Shown in pieces: positions 8,174 through 16,022 of a DNA stretch of 64,000 bases. This DNA comes from Pseudomonas sp. MIACH (GTDB lineage: Bacteria; Pseudomonadota; Gammaproteobacteria; Pseudomonadales; Pseudomonadaceae): assembly GCF_001269925.1 (NCBI RefSeq), contig NZ_LHVO01000015.1:124001-188000 (forward strand), in the 5' to 3' direction. Below the pieces are notes generated by a model. The model searched no databases, was not told the DNA's origin, and was given only the letters and a program-made list of their open reading frames with translations. The number at the start of each line of letters is the position of its first letter. Position 1 is the first letter of the stretch. The translations under genes and the position numbers were made by a program.

Positions 8174-8596
8174 ATGCGGATTTTGATAGCGGCGGTAGCG
8201 GTGGCGATGCTGGCGGGGTGTGCCTCATCGGCGATCTCGGTGCGGGATGCTAAGCCGGTACCGTCGGACGAGGTCTATGCCTTCCAGACCAAACCAGCTG
8301 GCGAGAGCGGAAAAATCACCGTGGTGCGCGACTCCGGCGCGGTCGGTTCTGGCTGCGACATCGTTGTTTATGTCGACGGCCGGAGGGCTGCAAAAATCGG
8401 AACTGGTCAGCGGGCCACATTCTACCTTCCGCCGGGGTCGCCCAATCTCGGCGCAGGCCTGGCTGGCTCTGGCTTGTGCGCAGGCGCTGCAATTCGAACC
8501 ATCGCAGCAACGGTGCAGCCAGGCAAAGAAAGCCTGTACCGTATCAGCGGCGACATGGCTGGGTTCTACATAGGGCCCTATGTCGATTACAAGTGA
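8174..8596 (+). CDS. Prophage lipoprotein 2
   Basis: This 140-residue protein has a lipoprotein signal (MRILIAAVAVAMLAGC) with lipidation expected at Cys16, followed by Ala-Ser-Ser. The mature domain is rich in beta strands and Gly (GAVGSGCDIVVYVDGRRAAKIGTGQRATFYLPPG), suggesting a small beta sandwich with a disulphide between its two later cysteines. It lies 21 bases after lipoprotein 1 and before a hairpin terminator, so the two make a two-gene transcript. A role in superinfection exclusion or lysogenic conversion is plausible from context only. Confidence 0.68.
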   Translation: MRILIAAVAVAMLAGCASSAISVRDAKPVPSDEVYAFQTKPAGESGKITVVRDSGAVGSGCDIVVYVDGRRAAKIGTGQRATFYLPPGSPNLGAGLAGSGLCAGAAIRTIAATVQPGKESLYRISGDMAGFYIGPYVDYK

Positions 8597-8610
8597 ATCA
8601 AGAAACCTTG

Positions 8611-8633
8611 AAACCGCCTCCGGGCGGTTTTTT
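8611..8633 (+). terminator. Rho-independent terminator after lipoprotein pair
   Basis: The stem AAACCGCC / GGCGGTTT has a four-base loop and a run of six T residues. It ends the lipoprotein transcript and lies just before the gpI ribosome site. A near-identical hairpin precedes gpJ. Confidence 0.75.
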
Positions 8634-8650
8634 ATTGCTCGGAGAAAGTG

Positions 8651-9244
8651 ATGCAGGCATCAGCGATCAACTACCAACCCATGACGACGATTCGCCTGCA
8701 CGGGCAGCTCCGACAGTTCGGAAAGTCCTTCAGACTCGCGGTGAAATCGCCGGCGGAGGCGATCAAAGCACTATGCGTGCAGATCCCCGGATTCGAGCGG
8801 TTTCTTTCGAATGCCAAGTCGCGCGGCCTTGAGTTCGCGGTGTTTCGCGATAAGCGCAATATCGGGGAGAAGGAGCTGCGCTACAACGGTGCCGGAGACA
8901 TCCGGATTGCGCCCGTGATCGTAGGCAGCAAGCGCGGCGGTATTCTTCAAACCATCGTCGGTGCGATCTTGATTGTTGTGGGTGTTATTTTCTCTGCAAC
9001 GCCTTTCGGTACTCCGCTCATAGGTGCGGGCATCGGACTTGTCGCCGGCGGCGTGATTCAAATGCTCAGCCCCCAGGCCGGCGGCCTCAAGACTAGTGCC
9101 GCACCAGAGAACACTCCCGGCTACGCCTTCGGCAGCGCCAAGAACACCACCGCATCGGGTAACCCGGTGCCGCTATGCATCGGGGAGCGCCGTTGGGGCG
9201 GCGCGATTATCAGTGCTGAGATCTACGCAGAAGACCAGGCTTAG
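8651..9244 (+). CDS. Tail assembly protein gpI
   Basis: The 197-residue product resembles gpI, the protein that joins K and J in tail tip assembly. It opens with a ubiquitin-like stretch (MTTIRLHGQLRQFGKSFRLAVKSPAEAIKAL). A hydrophobic Gly/Ile/Val region at about residues 98-140 (GGILQTIVGAILIVVGVIF) follows, then a C-terminal PVPLCIGERRWGGAIISAEIY phrase typical of the family. The ATG at 8651 is preferred to GTG at 8648 because GGAGAAA is better spaced. It is separated from gpK by about 2.2 kb of accessory genes instead of being adjacent. Confidence 0.84.
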   Translation: MQASAINYQPMTTIRLHGQLRQFGKSFRLAVKSPAEAIKALCVQIPGFERFLSNAKSRGLEFAVFRDKRNIGEKELRYNGAGDIRIAPVIVGSKRGGILQTIVGAILIVVGVIFSATPFGTPLIGAGIGLVAGGVIQMLSPQAGGLKTSAAPENTPGYAFGSAKNTTASGNPVPLCIGERRWGGAIISAEIYAEDQA

Positions 9245-9249
9245 GACGA

Positions 9250-9513
9250 TTATGACGCCTCAGCTTTCATCTGTTTTGGCTGCCCTCGTACGTATCCGCC
9301 CAACATCCAAAGGCCGCCAGTAATGAGCGCAGTAACCAAACCTATAGCCAAACTGCCCAGTGCCACTCCTATGTCATAGGCCGTCATAAGTCCCGTAAAA
9401 AATTCCAATACGGCGCTTACGCTTATTTTAGCCGTTACGAGTCCGAATAAAATTGACGCGGCATAAACTGGTGCTGAGAGTGCAATTCTCATCCATTTAC
9501 TTGCTTTGTTCAC
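9250..9513 (-). CDS. Small two-helix membrane protein (accessory phage gene)
   Basis: The likely product is 87 residues from the GTG at 9513, chosen because AAGGAAG precedes it; a longer in-frame reading to 9663 would run into gpJ and has no ribosome site. Two hydrophobic helices are visible (ALSAPVYAASILFGLVTAKI and IGVALGSLAIGLVTALITGGLWMLGG), separated by a short loop, with a basic C-terminal tail. It is encoded against the tail genes between gpI and gpJ. Such membrane proteins in prophages often affect DNA entry or lysis, but no family is recognised. Confidence 0.55.
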   Translation of the reverse strand: MNKASKWMRIALSAPVYAASILFGLVTAKISVSAVLEFFTGLMTAYDIGVALGSLAIGLVTALITGGLWMLGGYVRGQPKQMKAEAS

Positions 9514-9608
9514 CGAGTACTTCCTTGTTGGACTGAGTAATTCGTTGCATGTTAAAGCCTGCTCGCGGCAAATCCAATCTTGCAGCTTTTCCTGAAAATT
9601 CTTTAACC

Positions 9609-9633
9609 AAAACCGCCCATGAGGCGGTTTTTT
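9609..9633 (+). terminator. Rho-independent terminator before gpJ
   Basis: The stem AAAACCGCC / GGCGGTTTT with loop CATGA is followed by more T residues, and then ATTGC and GGAGAAA. The last part is the ribosome site for gpJ. The block is almost the same as the one before gpI. Confidence 0.72.
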
Positions 9634-9650
9634 ATTGCCTGGAGAAAAGC

Positions 9651-9951
9651 ATGGGTGCAGCACGGAAAATCGATGTGTATGGCGCTAAGGGCGGCTCGGA
9701 TAAGCCGAAAACACCAACCGAGGCACCGGATAGCCTGCGCTCTGTCGCAATGGCAAAGATGCTGATCGCTGTTGGCGAAGGTGAGTTCGAAGGCACACCT
9801 ACCGCGCGCGATATTTTCCTCGACAACACTCCGCTTCAAGACCCCCAAGGCAACATGAACTTCCCGAACGTTAAATGGGAGTGGCACGCCCTGGGTTCGA
9901 GCCATCACCAACACTCAGCTTTCTGCTGTGCGCGTGCGCTTTGCCTGCCCT
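9651..9951 (+). pseudogene. Broken host-specificity protein gpJ
   Basis: The first 78 or so codons match the start of gpJ, the central tail fibre / receptor-binding protein that is usually over 1,000 residues. The phrase PDSLRSVAMAKMLIAVGEGEFEGTP and LDNTPLQDPQGNMNF are typical. Near 9,885 the frame runs into unrelated residues, while the +1 frame then reads TPWVRAITNTQLSAVRVRFACP, which is the next conserved stretch of gpJ. A short internal deletion with a frame change has therefore removed roughly 30 codons. Similarity then stops near 9,950, so more than 90 percent of the gene is missing. The ribosome site GGAGAAA is intact. Confidence 0.8.
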
Positions 9952-9953
9952 AG

Positions 9954-10283
9954 TCTCTTATCCAATTTCCTAAGGCCGAGCAGCCAACAATGTTGGCTGC
10001 ACTTCGAGGTTGTCGTGGTTCAAAGCCAGAGCGTCTGAATCGCTACCCGCGATTGTTTACATTCATTGCGTATGATAGGTTTGATTTAAACATTCATTCA
10101 GTATGTATGTTTTCTGGGGTCGTCGAGGCTGCGATCCGTTTCCTATCAGGGAACGGTTAACCCACTAGCTTTCCGGGATTAGCGGCGCGATCAAAGCACT
10201 TTGCAGTGAGCCCTGTATCCAGGGTGGCAAATGCCTCGCGTTTTGGGCGAGTCCTGAATTTCATCTAAAGGGATTTAGCAATC
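9954..10283. other. Intergenic junction between phage remnant and accessory island
   Basis: No convincing gene lies here. The left end adjoins the broken gpJ; the right end holds two operator-like sites before the MFS gene. No integrase, transposase or clear target-site repeat is visible, so the way the island joined the phage DNA is not recorded in the sequence. Confidence 0.55.
10056..10111 (+). promoter_or_regulatory. Tandem operator-like sites upstream of MFS gene 1
   Basis: Site one (10056-10076) reads TTTACATTC-N4-CGTATGAT. Site two (10089-10111) is a near-perfect inverted repeat, AACATTCAT and ATGTATGTT separated by five bases. The cores begin 31 bases apart, about three helical turns. 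Two further copies of the first type lie before the other MFS gene at 17287-17340, which points to one shared regulator, probably a TetR protein of this island. Confidence 0.55.
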
Positions 10284-11486
10284 ATGAGTTCACCTTCAGT
10301 CGCTTCGCCTGCACCTTCTCCACGGTATCCATGGCTGGCAGTGACCGCCATGGGCCTTGCTACATTTTCGGTCGTGACGACAGAAATGCTTCCAGTCGGT
10401 TTGCTGACGACCATTGCCGGCTCGCTTGAAACGTCAACGGGAAGCGCTGGTTTATTGATCTCATTGCCTGCTTTGCTAGCGGCTTTTTTTGCACCGCTGG
10501 TGGTGATCGCAGCAGGCAATCTGGACCGCCGTTGGATTTTGTGCGGTTTACTCGTCCTGTTGGTAATCGCCAATATTGCATCGGCCCTGGCCCCAAGTAT
10601 GGTGTGGATGCTGATTGCGCGTGCGCTTGTCGGCTTCTGCATGGGGGGGATCTGGGCTGTCGCGGGTGGCTTGGCCGCTCGGCTGGTCCCGGCACACGCA
10701 GTGGGGCTGGCCACCTCCATTATTTTTGGTGGGGTCGCTGCGGCATCCGTGCTGGGTGTGCCATTAGGCGCGTTGATCGGTGATTTTGCCGGTTGGCGTT
10801 GGGCTTTCGGCTGCATGGCTATTTTCAGTGCGGGTGTGCTGTTGATTCACCTCTTCGCCATTCCCGCTTTGCCTGTTCACCACTCAGTCACCTTGCGCCA
10901 GTTCGCTGAACAGTTTGCCAACCGCAAGTTGCAAGCCGGTCTCGCACTGACCATCTTGCTGGTGGCCGGGCACTTCATGGCATTCACCTTTGTCCGTCCG
11001 TTGTTGTTATCGGTCTCCGGATTCGATGCTCAATGGATCGGCGCGTTGCTGTTCGCCTATGGTGTCGCGGGCATCATTGGCAACTTCCTGGCGGGTATTA
11101 TCGCCGCGCGCCGCACGGCCCTGACCCTGGTCTTTATCTCGCTGGGATTGTTGTTGGCGCCAGTGCTGTTCCTGACGATCGGTGACTCCCATGTGGGGGG
11201 CGGCCTAGTGTTGCTGGCCTGGGGGCTGGCCTACGGTGGCGTGTCGGTGGGCTTGATGACCTGGATGATGAAAGCGGCGCCGCATGCAGTGGAAATCGCT
11301 ACTGCGCTTTATGTCGGTGTATTCAATATCGGTATTTTTCTGGGGTCGTGGTCGGGTGGGCAGGCGGTAGACAGGTTCGGTCTGGCCACCAATCTCTGGT
11401 TGGCCGCAGGTTTGGCCACATTGGCACTGCTGCTGACGTTCGCGATCCGTTCAAGTGGCAAAAAAACTCAGGCAATTTGCCCATAG
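10284..11486 (+). CDS. MFS drug efflux transporter (DHA1 / AraJ-like) 1
   Basis: The 400-residue protein has twelve predicted membrane helices in two six-helix halves. It shows DHA1-type motifs: the N-terminal PWLAVTAMGLATFSVVTTEMLPVGLL, the loop LDRRWIL between helices 2 and 3, and the helix-5 stretch SVLGVPLGALIGDFAGWRWAF (antiporter motif C type). It is likely a proton-driven exporter of small hydrophobic compounds in the inner membrane. It is the first gene of the accessory island and has the same operator-like sites as the second MFS gene, which lies downstream of the NRPS operon. A role in self-resistance or product export is inferred. Confidence 0.8.
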   Translation: MSSPSVASPAPSPRYPWLAVTAMGLATFSVVTTEMLPVGLLTTIAGSLETSTGSAGLLISLPALLAAFFAPLVVIAAGNLDRRWILCGLLVLLVIANIASALAPSMVWMLIARALVGFCMGGIWAVAGGLAARLVPAHAVGLATSIIFGGVAAASVLGVPLGALIGDFAGWRWAFGCMAIFSAGVLLIHLFAIPALPVHHSVTLRQFAEQFANRKLQAGLALTILLVAGHFMAFTFVRPLLLSVSGFDAQWIGALLFAYGVAGIIGNFLAGIIAARRTALTLVFISLGLLLAPVLFLTIGDSHVGGGLVLLAWGLAYGGVSVGLMTWMMKAAPHAVEIATALYVGVFNIGIFLGSWSGGQAVDRFGLATNLWLAAGLATLALLLTFAIRSSGKKTQAICP

Positions 11487-11635
11487 GCTGGGCCCGAAAG
11501 GGGTTCGGTTGTTCGATTGGAAACCTATCCCCCTCGTTTCACGCACGACTGTGACGGGGGGGAGTGTGCACGACGGTAAGTGGTCAAAGAAACTTGATCA
11601 GTAACCATAGGCATCGCTGGCAGGAGAAGGGCGGT

Positions 11636-14008
11636 ATGCGGGTTATACGGATTGCAATGCACACCGTCGCAGGCTTATTCGCGCTTGGCGCCGGGTTTTT
11701 GTTCTTGGGCGGACTGTGGTTGATAGTGCTTGGCGGGAGCTGGTTCTACGCAGTGGCAGGCTGTCTTCTTGGCTACGTTTCCTATTCGCTTATCAAACAG
11801 CACGCTCATGCTTTCAGCACGGCAATCGTCCTGTTGATTTTCAGTGTGATTTGGGCGCTGCTGGAGGTGGGCCTGGACTACTGGCAGTTTGTGCCGCGTG
11901 TGTCCTTATTTTTAGGCGTGGCTTGTGTGGTTACGTTGTTTTACGCGCAGCTTAGAACTCATGACGGCGTGCAAGGTGGACGCAAGATGCGAACGCCAGC
12001 GTCGATTGTGTTGTTCGGCATCGCGTTTGTCGGCATCGGGGCTGGTTTCTATCCGCATGCATCAGTTGTTTCAAAAGGCGTGCTGACGGCTGAGGGAGCA
12101 TCCAGCGCCAACCCTCCTCTGGAACACGCAGTCAATCAGGATTGGCCTCAATATGGGCTCAGTGCACGGGGCACTCGATATTCAGAACTTGCCGAGATAG
12201 AGCGTTCGAACGTAACGGATTTACAGGTCGCCTGGGAGTTTAAAACCGGTGATGTACCCACCGCAGAAGCTGCCTTTCAGGGCACCCCGATAAAGATAGG
12301 CGACATGCTCTATGTCTGTACGCCCTACAGCAAAGTTATGGCGGTCGACGCTGAAACCGGTGTTGAGAGGTGGCGATTCGATCCACAAGTAGTTTCAAAA
12401 GAATGGCAGCGCTGCCGTGGCCTCGCGTCCCATTCGGCGCCTGACGAAAGCGTCACGGGCAACGTGGATGACAGCACGGACGGCTTGTGTAAAACGCGTA
12501 TTGTACTGACCACCCTCGATGCAAGGTTGTTCACGCTTGATGCCCGCTCGGGTGAGGCGTGTCCTGGGTTTGGCGAGCACGGTTACGTGGATCTGCTGAA
12601 GGGATTGAGCGAAAGGGCTAAAGACTCCTATTTCCCTACCTCAGCGCCCCTTGTTGCGGGTGACGTCATTGTCACCGGTGCGCGTATGCAGGATTGGGCC
12701 AGTGGTGGCGAGCCATCGGGTGTTGTGCGTGGTTGGGATATTAAGTCAGGGCGGCTTGTCTGGGCATGGGACCCGGCTGCTCCAAAGAGGGGGCATCCGC
12801 TCCCGGAGGGGGAAATTTACGCGGATGAGACCCCCAATTTCTGGGGCACTGCCTCCTATGATTCTGAACTGGGATTGATCTACGTACCGACGGGTAATCA
12901 GACTCCAGATTTCTGGGGCGCTGATCGTTTACCGTCATCTGAAACGTACAATGCTTCAGTCGTCGCCATTGATGTGAAAACCGGGATTGATCGTTGGCAC
13001 TTCAGGACCGTCAATCATGATCTCCATGATTATGATGTTGCCGCTCAGCCCATTCTTCATGACCTTGTAATGGGGAATGGAGAAAGCATTCCTGTCGTGA
13101 TCGTTTTGACAAAAATGGGGCAGATTTTTGTTTTGGACCGCCGCAATGGTCGTCCTGTTCTCCCCGTTGAATCACGTGCGGTCAGTGTGGAGGGCGCGCC
13201 TGCCGGCCAACATCCATCCGCTGTCCAGCCTTATTCACGAGCGTCACTTGACTACGGTCCGCTCACAGAAAAAAGTATGTGGGGGATCACCGCGCTTGAT
13301 CAGCTGTATTGCCGCATTCAGTTTAAGCGTATGCATTGGAAAGGCGATTTCACACCGATAAGCACACAAAAAACAATCATGTACCCCGGTTATTACGGGG
13401 GCATAAATTGGGGGGGCGGGGCGGTTGATGTCAGTTCAGGCCTGCTGGTTGTCAATGATATCCGCATTGCTCATTGGGCCCAATTTATCAAGCATGAGGA
13501 TGCCCTGGCCGCTGGCTACAATCCTACTGGCGCTGCGGGTAATTACGCTCAACAGCGTGGGGCACCCTATGGTGTCATTCACGGAATGTTCACCTCGCCA
13601 CTCGGAGTGCCCTGCACTGCGCCGCCTTACGGCACATTGACCGCAATTGAGCTTCGGTCCGGAGAGATCGCATGGCAAGTCCCCATGGGCAGTACCGAAG
13701 ACACGCCTTTGTTGGGTGCGATTACCGGATTACGTTTGCCTCTTGGAATGCCCACCATGGGCGGACCTCTTGTTACCCGTGGTGGGGTGGTCTTTTTCTC
13801 CGGTTCGATGGATCACTACCTCAGGGCCATGGATAGCGGGACCGGGAAGGAACTCTGGAAAAGTCGACTGCCCGTCGGCAGTCAGGCGACCCCCATGACT
13901 TACCAGGGTGGCAGAACGGGAAGGCAATACGTTGTTGTCACTGCGGGCGGTTCGCAAGGCCCGGAGCAAGAACGCGGAGACTATGTGATCGCCTACCGCC
14001 TCCCTTGA
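11636..14008 (+). CDS. Membrane-bound PQQ-dependent dehydrogenase (glucose/quinate family)
   Basis: The 790-residue protein matches membrane-anchored PQQ dehydrogenases, which oxidise a sugar or polyol in the periplasm and pass electrons to ubiquinone. About five N-terminal hydrophobic segments (residues 1-130) precede an eight-bladed propeller domain. Family phrases present are YGLSARGTRYSEL, NFWGTASYDSELGLIYVPTGNQTPDFWG, the catalytic-Asp region HDLHDYDVAAQP and TKMGQIFVLDRRNGRPV, whose Lys is the PQQ-contact lysine of the family. The start at 11636 follows AGGAGAAGG. The substrate cannot be told: glucose, quinate and other members look alike at this level. It stands apart from any pqq synthesis gene and lies between the MFS gene and a MetX-like hydrolase. 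Confidence 0.82.
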   Translation: MRVIRIAMHTVAGLFALGAGFLFLGGLWLIVLGGSWFYAVAGCLLGYVSYSLIKQHAHAFSTAIVLLIFSVIWALLEVGLDYWQFVPRVSLFLGVACVVTLFYAQLRTHDGVQGGRKMRTPASIVLFGIAFVGIGAGFYPHASVVSKGVLTAEGASSANPPLEHAVNQDWPQYGLSARGTRYSELAEIERSNVTDLQVAWEFKTGDVPTAEAAFQGTPIKIGDMLYVCTPYSKVMAVDAETGVERWRFDPQVVSKEWQRCRGLASHSAPDESVTGNVDDSTDGLCKTRIVLTTLDARLFTLDARSGEACPGFGEHGYVDLLKGLSERAKDSYFPTSAPLVAGDVIVTGARMQDWASGGEPSGVVRGWDIKSGRLVWAWDPAAPKRGHPLPEGEIYADETPNFWGTASYDSELGLIYVPTGNQTPDFWGADRLPSSETYNASVVAIDVKTGIDRWHFRTVNHDLHDYDVAAQPILHDLVMGNGESIPVVIVLTKMGQIFVLDRRNGRPVLPVESRAVSVEGAPAGQHPSAVQPYSRASLDYGPLTEKSMWGITALDQLYCRIQFKRMHWKGDFTPISTQKTIMYPGYYGGINWGGGAVDVSSGLLVVNDIRIAHWAQFIKHEDALAAGYNPTGAAGNYAQQRGAPYGVIHGMFTSPLGVPCTAPPYGTLTAIELRSGEIAWQVPMGSTEDTPLLGAITGLRLPLGMPTMGGPLVTRGGVVFFSGSMDHYLRAMDSGTGKELWKSRLPVGSQATPMTYQGGRTGRQYVVVTAGGSQGPEQERGDYVIAYRLP

Positions 14009-14110
14009 TCGTTGTGCCGAAGCGGGGCTGCGTATGCAACTTACACATCGCTGCGCAGCGGACCACATCTGCCTGTGGAAAAGAGAACGAGATGAAGGGA
14101 AGCACGCATT

Positions 14111-15121
14111 ATGACGTATGAGGTTTTTGAGCTCGGTGACATTCAGTTGCAATCGGGTCGTCGTCTCCGCGAGGCCCGATTGGCATACAAGACCTATGGT
14201 CGCCTTAATGACGCAAAGGACAATGTTATTGTCTATCCGACGTCCTTCGCAGCCACCCATGAAGATGCCGCCTGGTTGATCGGGCCAGGTCGTGCGCTGG
14301 ACTCGGAAAAGTATTTCATTATCGTGCCAAACGCTTTCGGCAATGGCTTGTCCAGCTCGCCCAGCAACACGGCGGCGCCGCAGAACGGTAATCGATTTCC
14401 ACACGTTACGATCCACGACAATGTTGTTCAGCAACATCGCTTAGTTACCGAATTGTTCGGTATCCAGAAAATTCGGATGGCCACAGGTTGGTCTCTGGGC
14501 GGCACTCAGGCCTTTGAGTGGGCCTGTGCATTCCCGGACATGGTTGAGCGGCTGTTTACCTTTCAGAGCGCAGCACGCACGTCACGTCATTTGTATGTGT
14601 TTTTTGACAGCGTGCGCGCGGCGATCGAGCTGGATGCCGACTTCCGGGAGGGGTTTTACACGCGGCCACCGCAACGCGGCTTACGTGTTGCCGCGCGTGT
14701 CTATGCTGCCCTGGGGCTGTCTCAGGCGTTCTTCCGCGACCGACTGGATGAGACCGCACTGGGCTACGCATCCATTGAAGACTTCCTGATTGATTTCTGG
14801 GAAGGGTGGTTCCTCAAGCGAGATGCCAACGACATCATTGCGCAACTCTGGAGCGGACAGCATGCAGACATCAGCGCAAATGCCCGTTACCAGGGCGATG
14901 TCAGTAAGGCATTGGCTTCGATCACCGCCGATACGCTGGTGATGCCTGCATCGAGTGATCTGTACTTCCCTGTCCGAGATGCCGAACACGAGGTCAGTCG
15001 GATACCCAAAGCCGAACTGCGCATATTGGAATCCGTCTGGGGGCATGTCGCTGGCGAAGGCCTGAATGATGCGGATACCCGGGTGATTGAACAGGCGATG
15101 ATTGAACTTCTTGCACGCTAG
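14111..15121 (+). CDS. MetX-like alpha/beta hydrolase fold acyltransferase or hydrolase
   Basis: The 336-residue protein belongs to the homoserine O-acetyltransferase-like branch of alpha/beta hydrolases. The nucleophile elbow is GWSLGG with Ser128, the acid is probably Asp in PASSDLYFPV and the base His in WGHVAGEG near residue 316. The opening RREARLAYKTYGRL-type segment and NAFGNGLSSSPSN are typical. It is shorter and more diverged than MetX of methionine synthesis, and sits in an accessory island between a PQQ dehydrogenase and a TetR regulator, so a role in methionine synthesis is doubtful. Acyl transfer to or hydrolysis of an island product is possible but not shown. Confidence 0.72.
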   Translation: MTYEVFELGDIQLQSGRRLREARLAYKTYGRLNDAKDNVIVYPTSFAATHEDAAWLIGPGRALDSEKYFIIVPNAFGNGLSSSPSNTAAPQNGNRFPHVTIHDNVVQQHRLVTELFGIQKIRMATGWSLGGTQAFEWACAFPDMVERLFTFQSAARTSRHLYVFFDSVRAAIELDADFREGFYTRPPQRGLRVAARVYAALGLSQAFFRDRLDETALGYASIEDFLIDFWEGWFLKRDANDIIAQLWSGQHADISANARYQGDVSKALASITADTLVMPASSDLYFPVRDAEHEVSRIPKAELRILESVWGHVAGEGLNDADTRVIEQAMIELLAR

Positions 15122-15186
15122 CGCATGTGGCGCTGTTTCACGGGGCACGGTGTGCTTGTTATCGAACTACGCGAAAGTGACAATAG

Positions 15187-15203
15187 ATACAAACCGCATG
15201 TAT
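15187..15203. promoter_or_regulatory. Small inverted repeat before the TetR gene
   Basis: ATACA and TGTAT are separated by seven bases, 66 bases upstream of the TetR start. Size and position suit an autoregulatory operator, but the arms are only five bases long, so it could be chance. Confidence 0.35.
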
Positions 15204-15268
15204 AGCTGCACCTATTCATGACTTCATGGACATCACAGGTCATGCCGCCTTCAGTGAGGAGATAACCG

Positions 15269-15871
15269 ATGGTTCGCCGCACCCGCGCCGATATGGAAGA
15301 AACCCGTGCCCTGTTAATAGTCAAAGCGCGAGAGATGTTCAGTGAGCGAGGCTATGCGGACACCTCAATGGATGAGCTGACGGCTCAGGCGAGCCTGACC
15401 CGTGGCGCGCTCTACCATCACTTTGGAGACAAGAAAGGCTTGCTGTCAGCAGTCGTCGAGCAACTCGACGCTGAAATGGATGAGCGTCTGCAAGCCATTA
15501 CTGACACTGCAGCAGATGCCTGGGACGGTTTTCGCCAGCGCTGCCGTGCGTATCTGGAAATGGCCCTGGAACCACAAATCCAGCGGATTGTGCTGCGCGA
15601 TGCCAGGGCAGTACTGGGCGGCACCTCACCCGATGCACAGCGTCATTGTGTAGAGTCGATGCAGCGGATGATTCAGGTCTTGATCCAGCAAGGTATCGTG
15701 GTGGATGTCAACCCTCAGGCGCTGGCGCTGCTGATCTACGGCAGCCTTGCCGAAGCCGCGTTCTGGATTGCAGATTCGGAAGAGGGCGATAAGCGACTCG
15801 CGCAGAGTGTGGTCGCGCTTGAGTTGCTGCTGAGGGGCATCCTGGTTAAACCAAAGGCCGACCCCCAGTAG
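15269..15871 (+). CDS. TetR-family regulator 1 of the island
   Basis: The 200-residue protein has an N-terminal TetR helix-turn-helix at about residues 20-65, with the phrase ASLTRGALYHHFGDKKGLLSAVVE typical of the family. The C-terminal ligand/dimer domain is diverse. GAGGAGAT precedes the ATG. It follows the MetX-like gene on the same strand and ends before a bidirectional terminator that separates it from MFS gene 2. It is the nearest candidate for the factor that binds the operator-like sites shared by the two MFS genes. Such proteins usually repress an efflux gene until a ligand binds. Confidence 0.84.
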   Translation: MVRRTRADMEETRALLIVKAREMFSERGYADTSMDELTAQASLTRGALYHHFGDKKGLLSAVVEQLDAEMDERLQAITDTAADAWDGFRQRCRAYLEMALEPQIQRIVLRDARAVLGGTSPDAQRHCVESMQRMIQVLIQQGIVVDVNPQALALLIYGSLAEAAFWIADSEEGDKRLAQSVVALELLLRGILVKPKADPQ

Positions 15872-15956
15872 ATAAGTTCGTTGCCAGAAGCAGGGGCACG
15901 CGCATCATCATTTGCTTAGCGGATCCAAGTGCACATCGCGCTAGGATTAAGAAACG

Positions 15957-15983
15957 AAAGCCACTCTATTGAGTGGCTTTTTT
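15957..15983. terminator. Bidirectional terminator between TetR 1 and MFS 2
   Basis: AAAGCCACTC and GAGTGGCTTT form a ten-base-pair stem with a TATT loop and a T run on one side and A residues on the other. It can stop both converging transcripts. Confidence 0.82.
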
Positions 15984-16022
15984 CTGCCGGTCATTCCAAG
16001 CGAAGTGCTTTAGCGTCGAGAC

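Noticed and set aside
9954..10283. A target-site duplication or transposon end at the phage/island junction
   Set aside because: No inverted terminal repeats or matching short duplications were found by eye on either side.
15122..15268. TTTACATTC-type shared MFS motif before the TetR 1 gene
   Set aside because: The motif is not present here; only the shorter ATACA-N7-TGTAT repeat is found, so autoregulation through the same site cannot be claimed.
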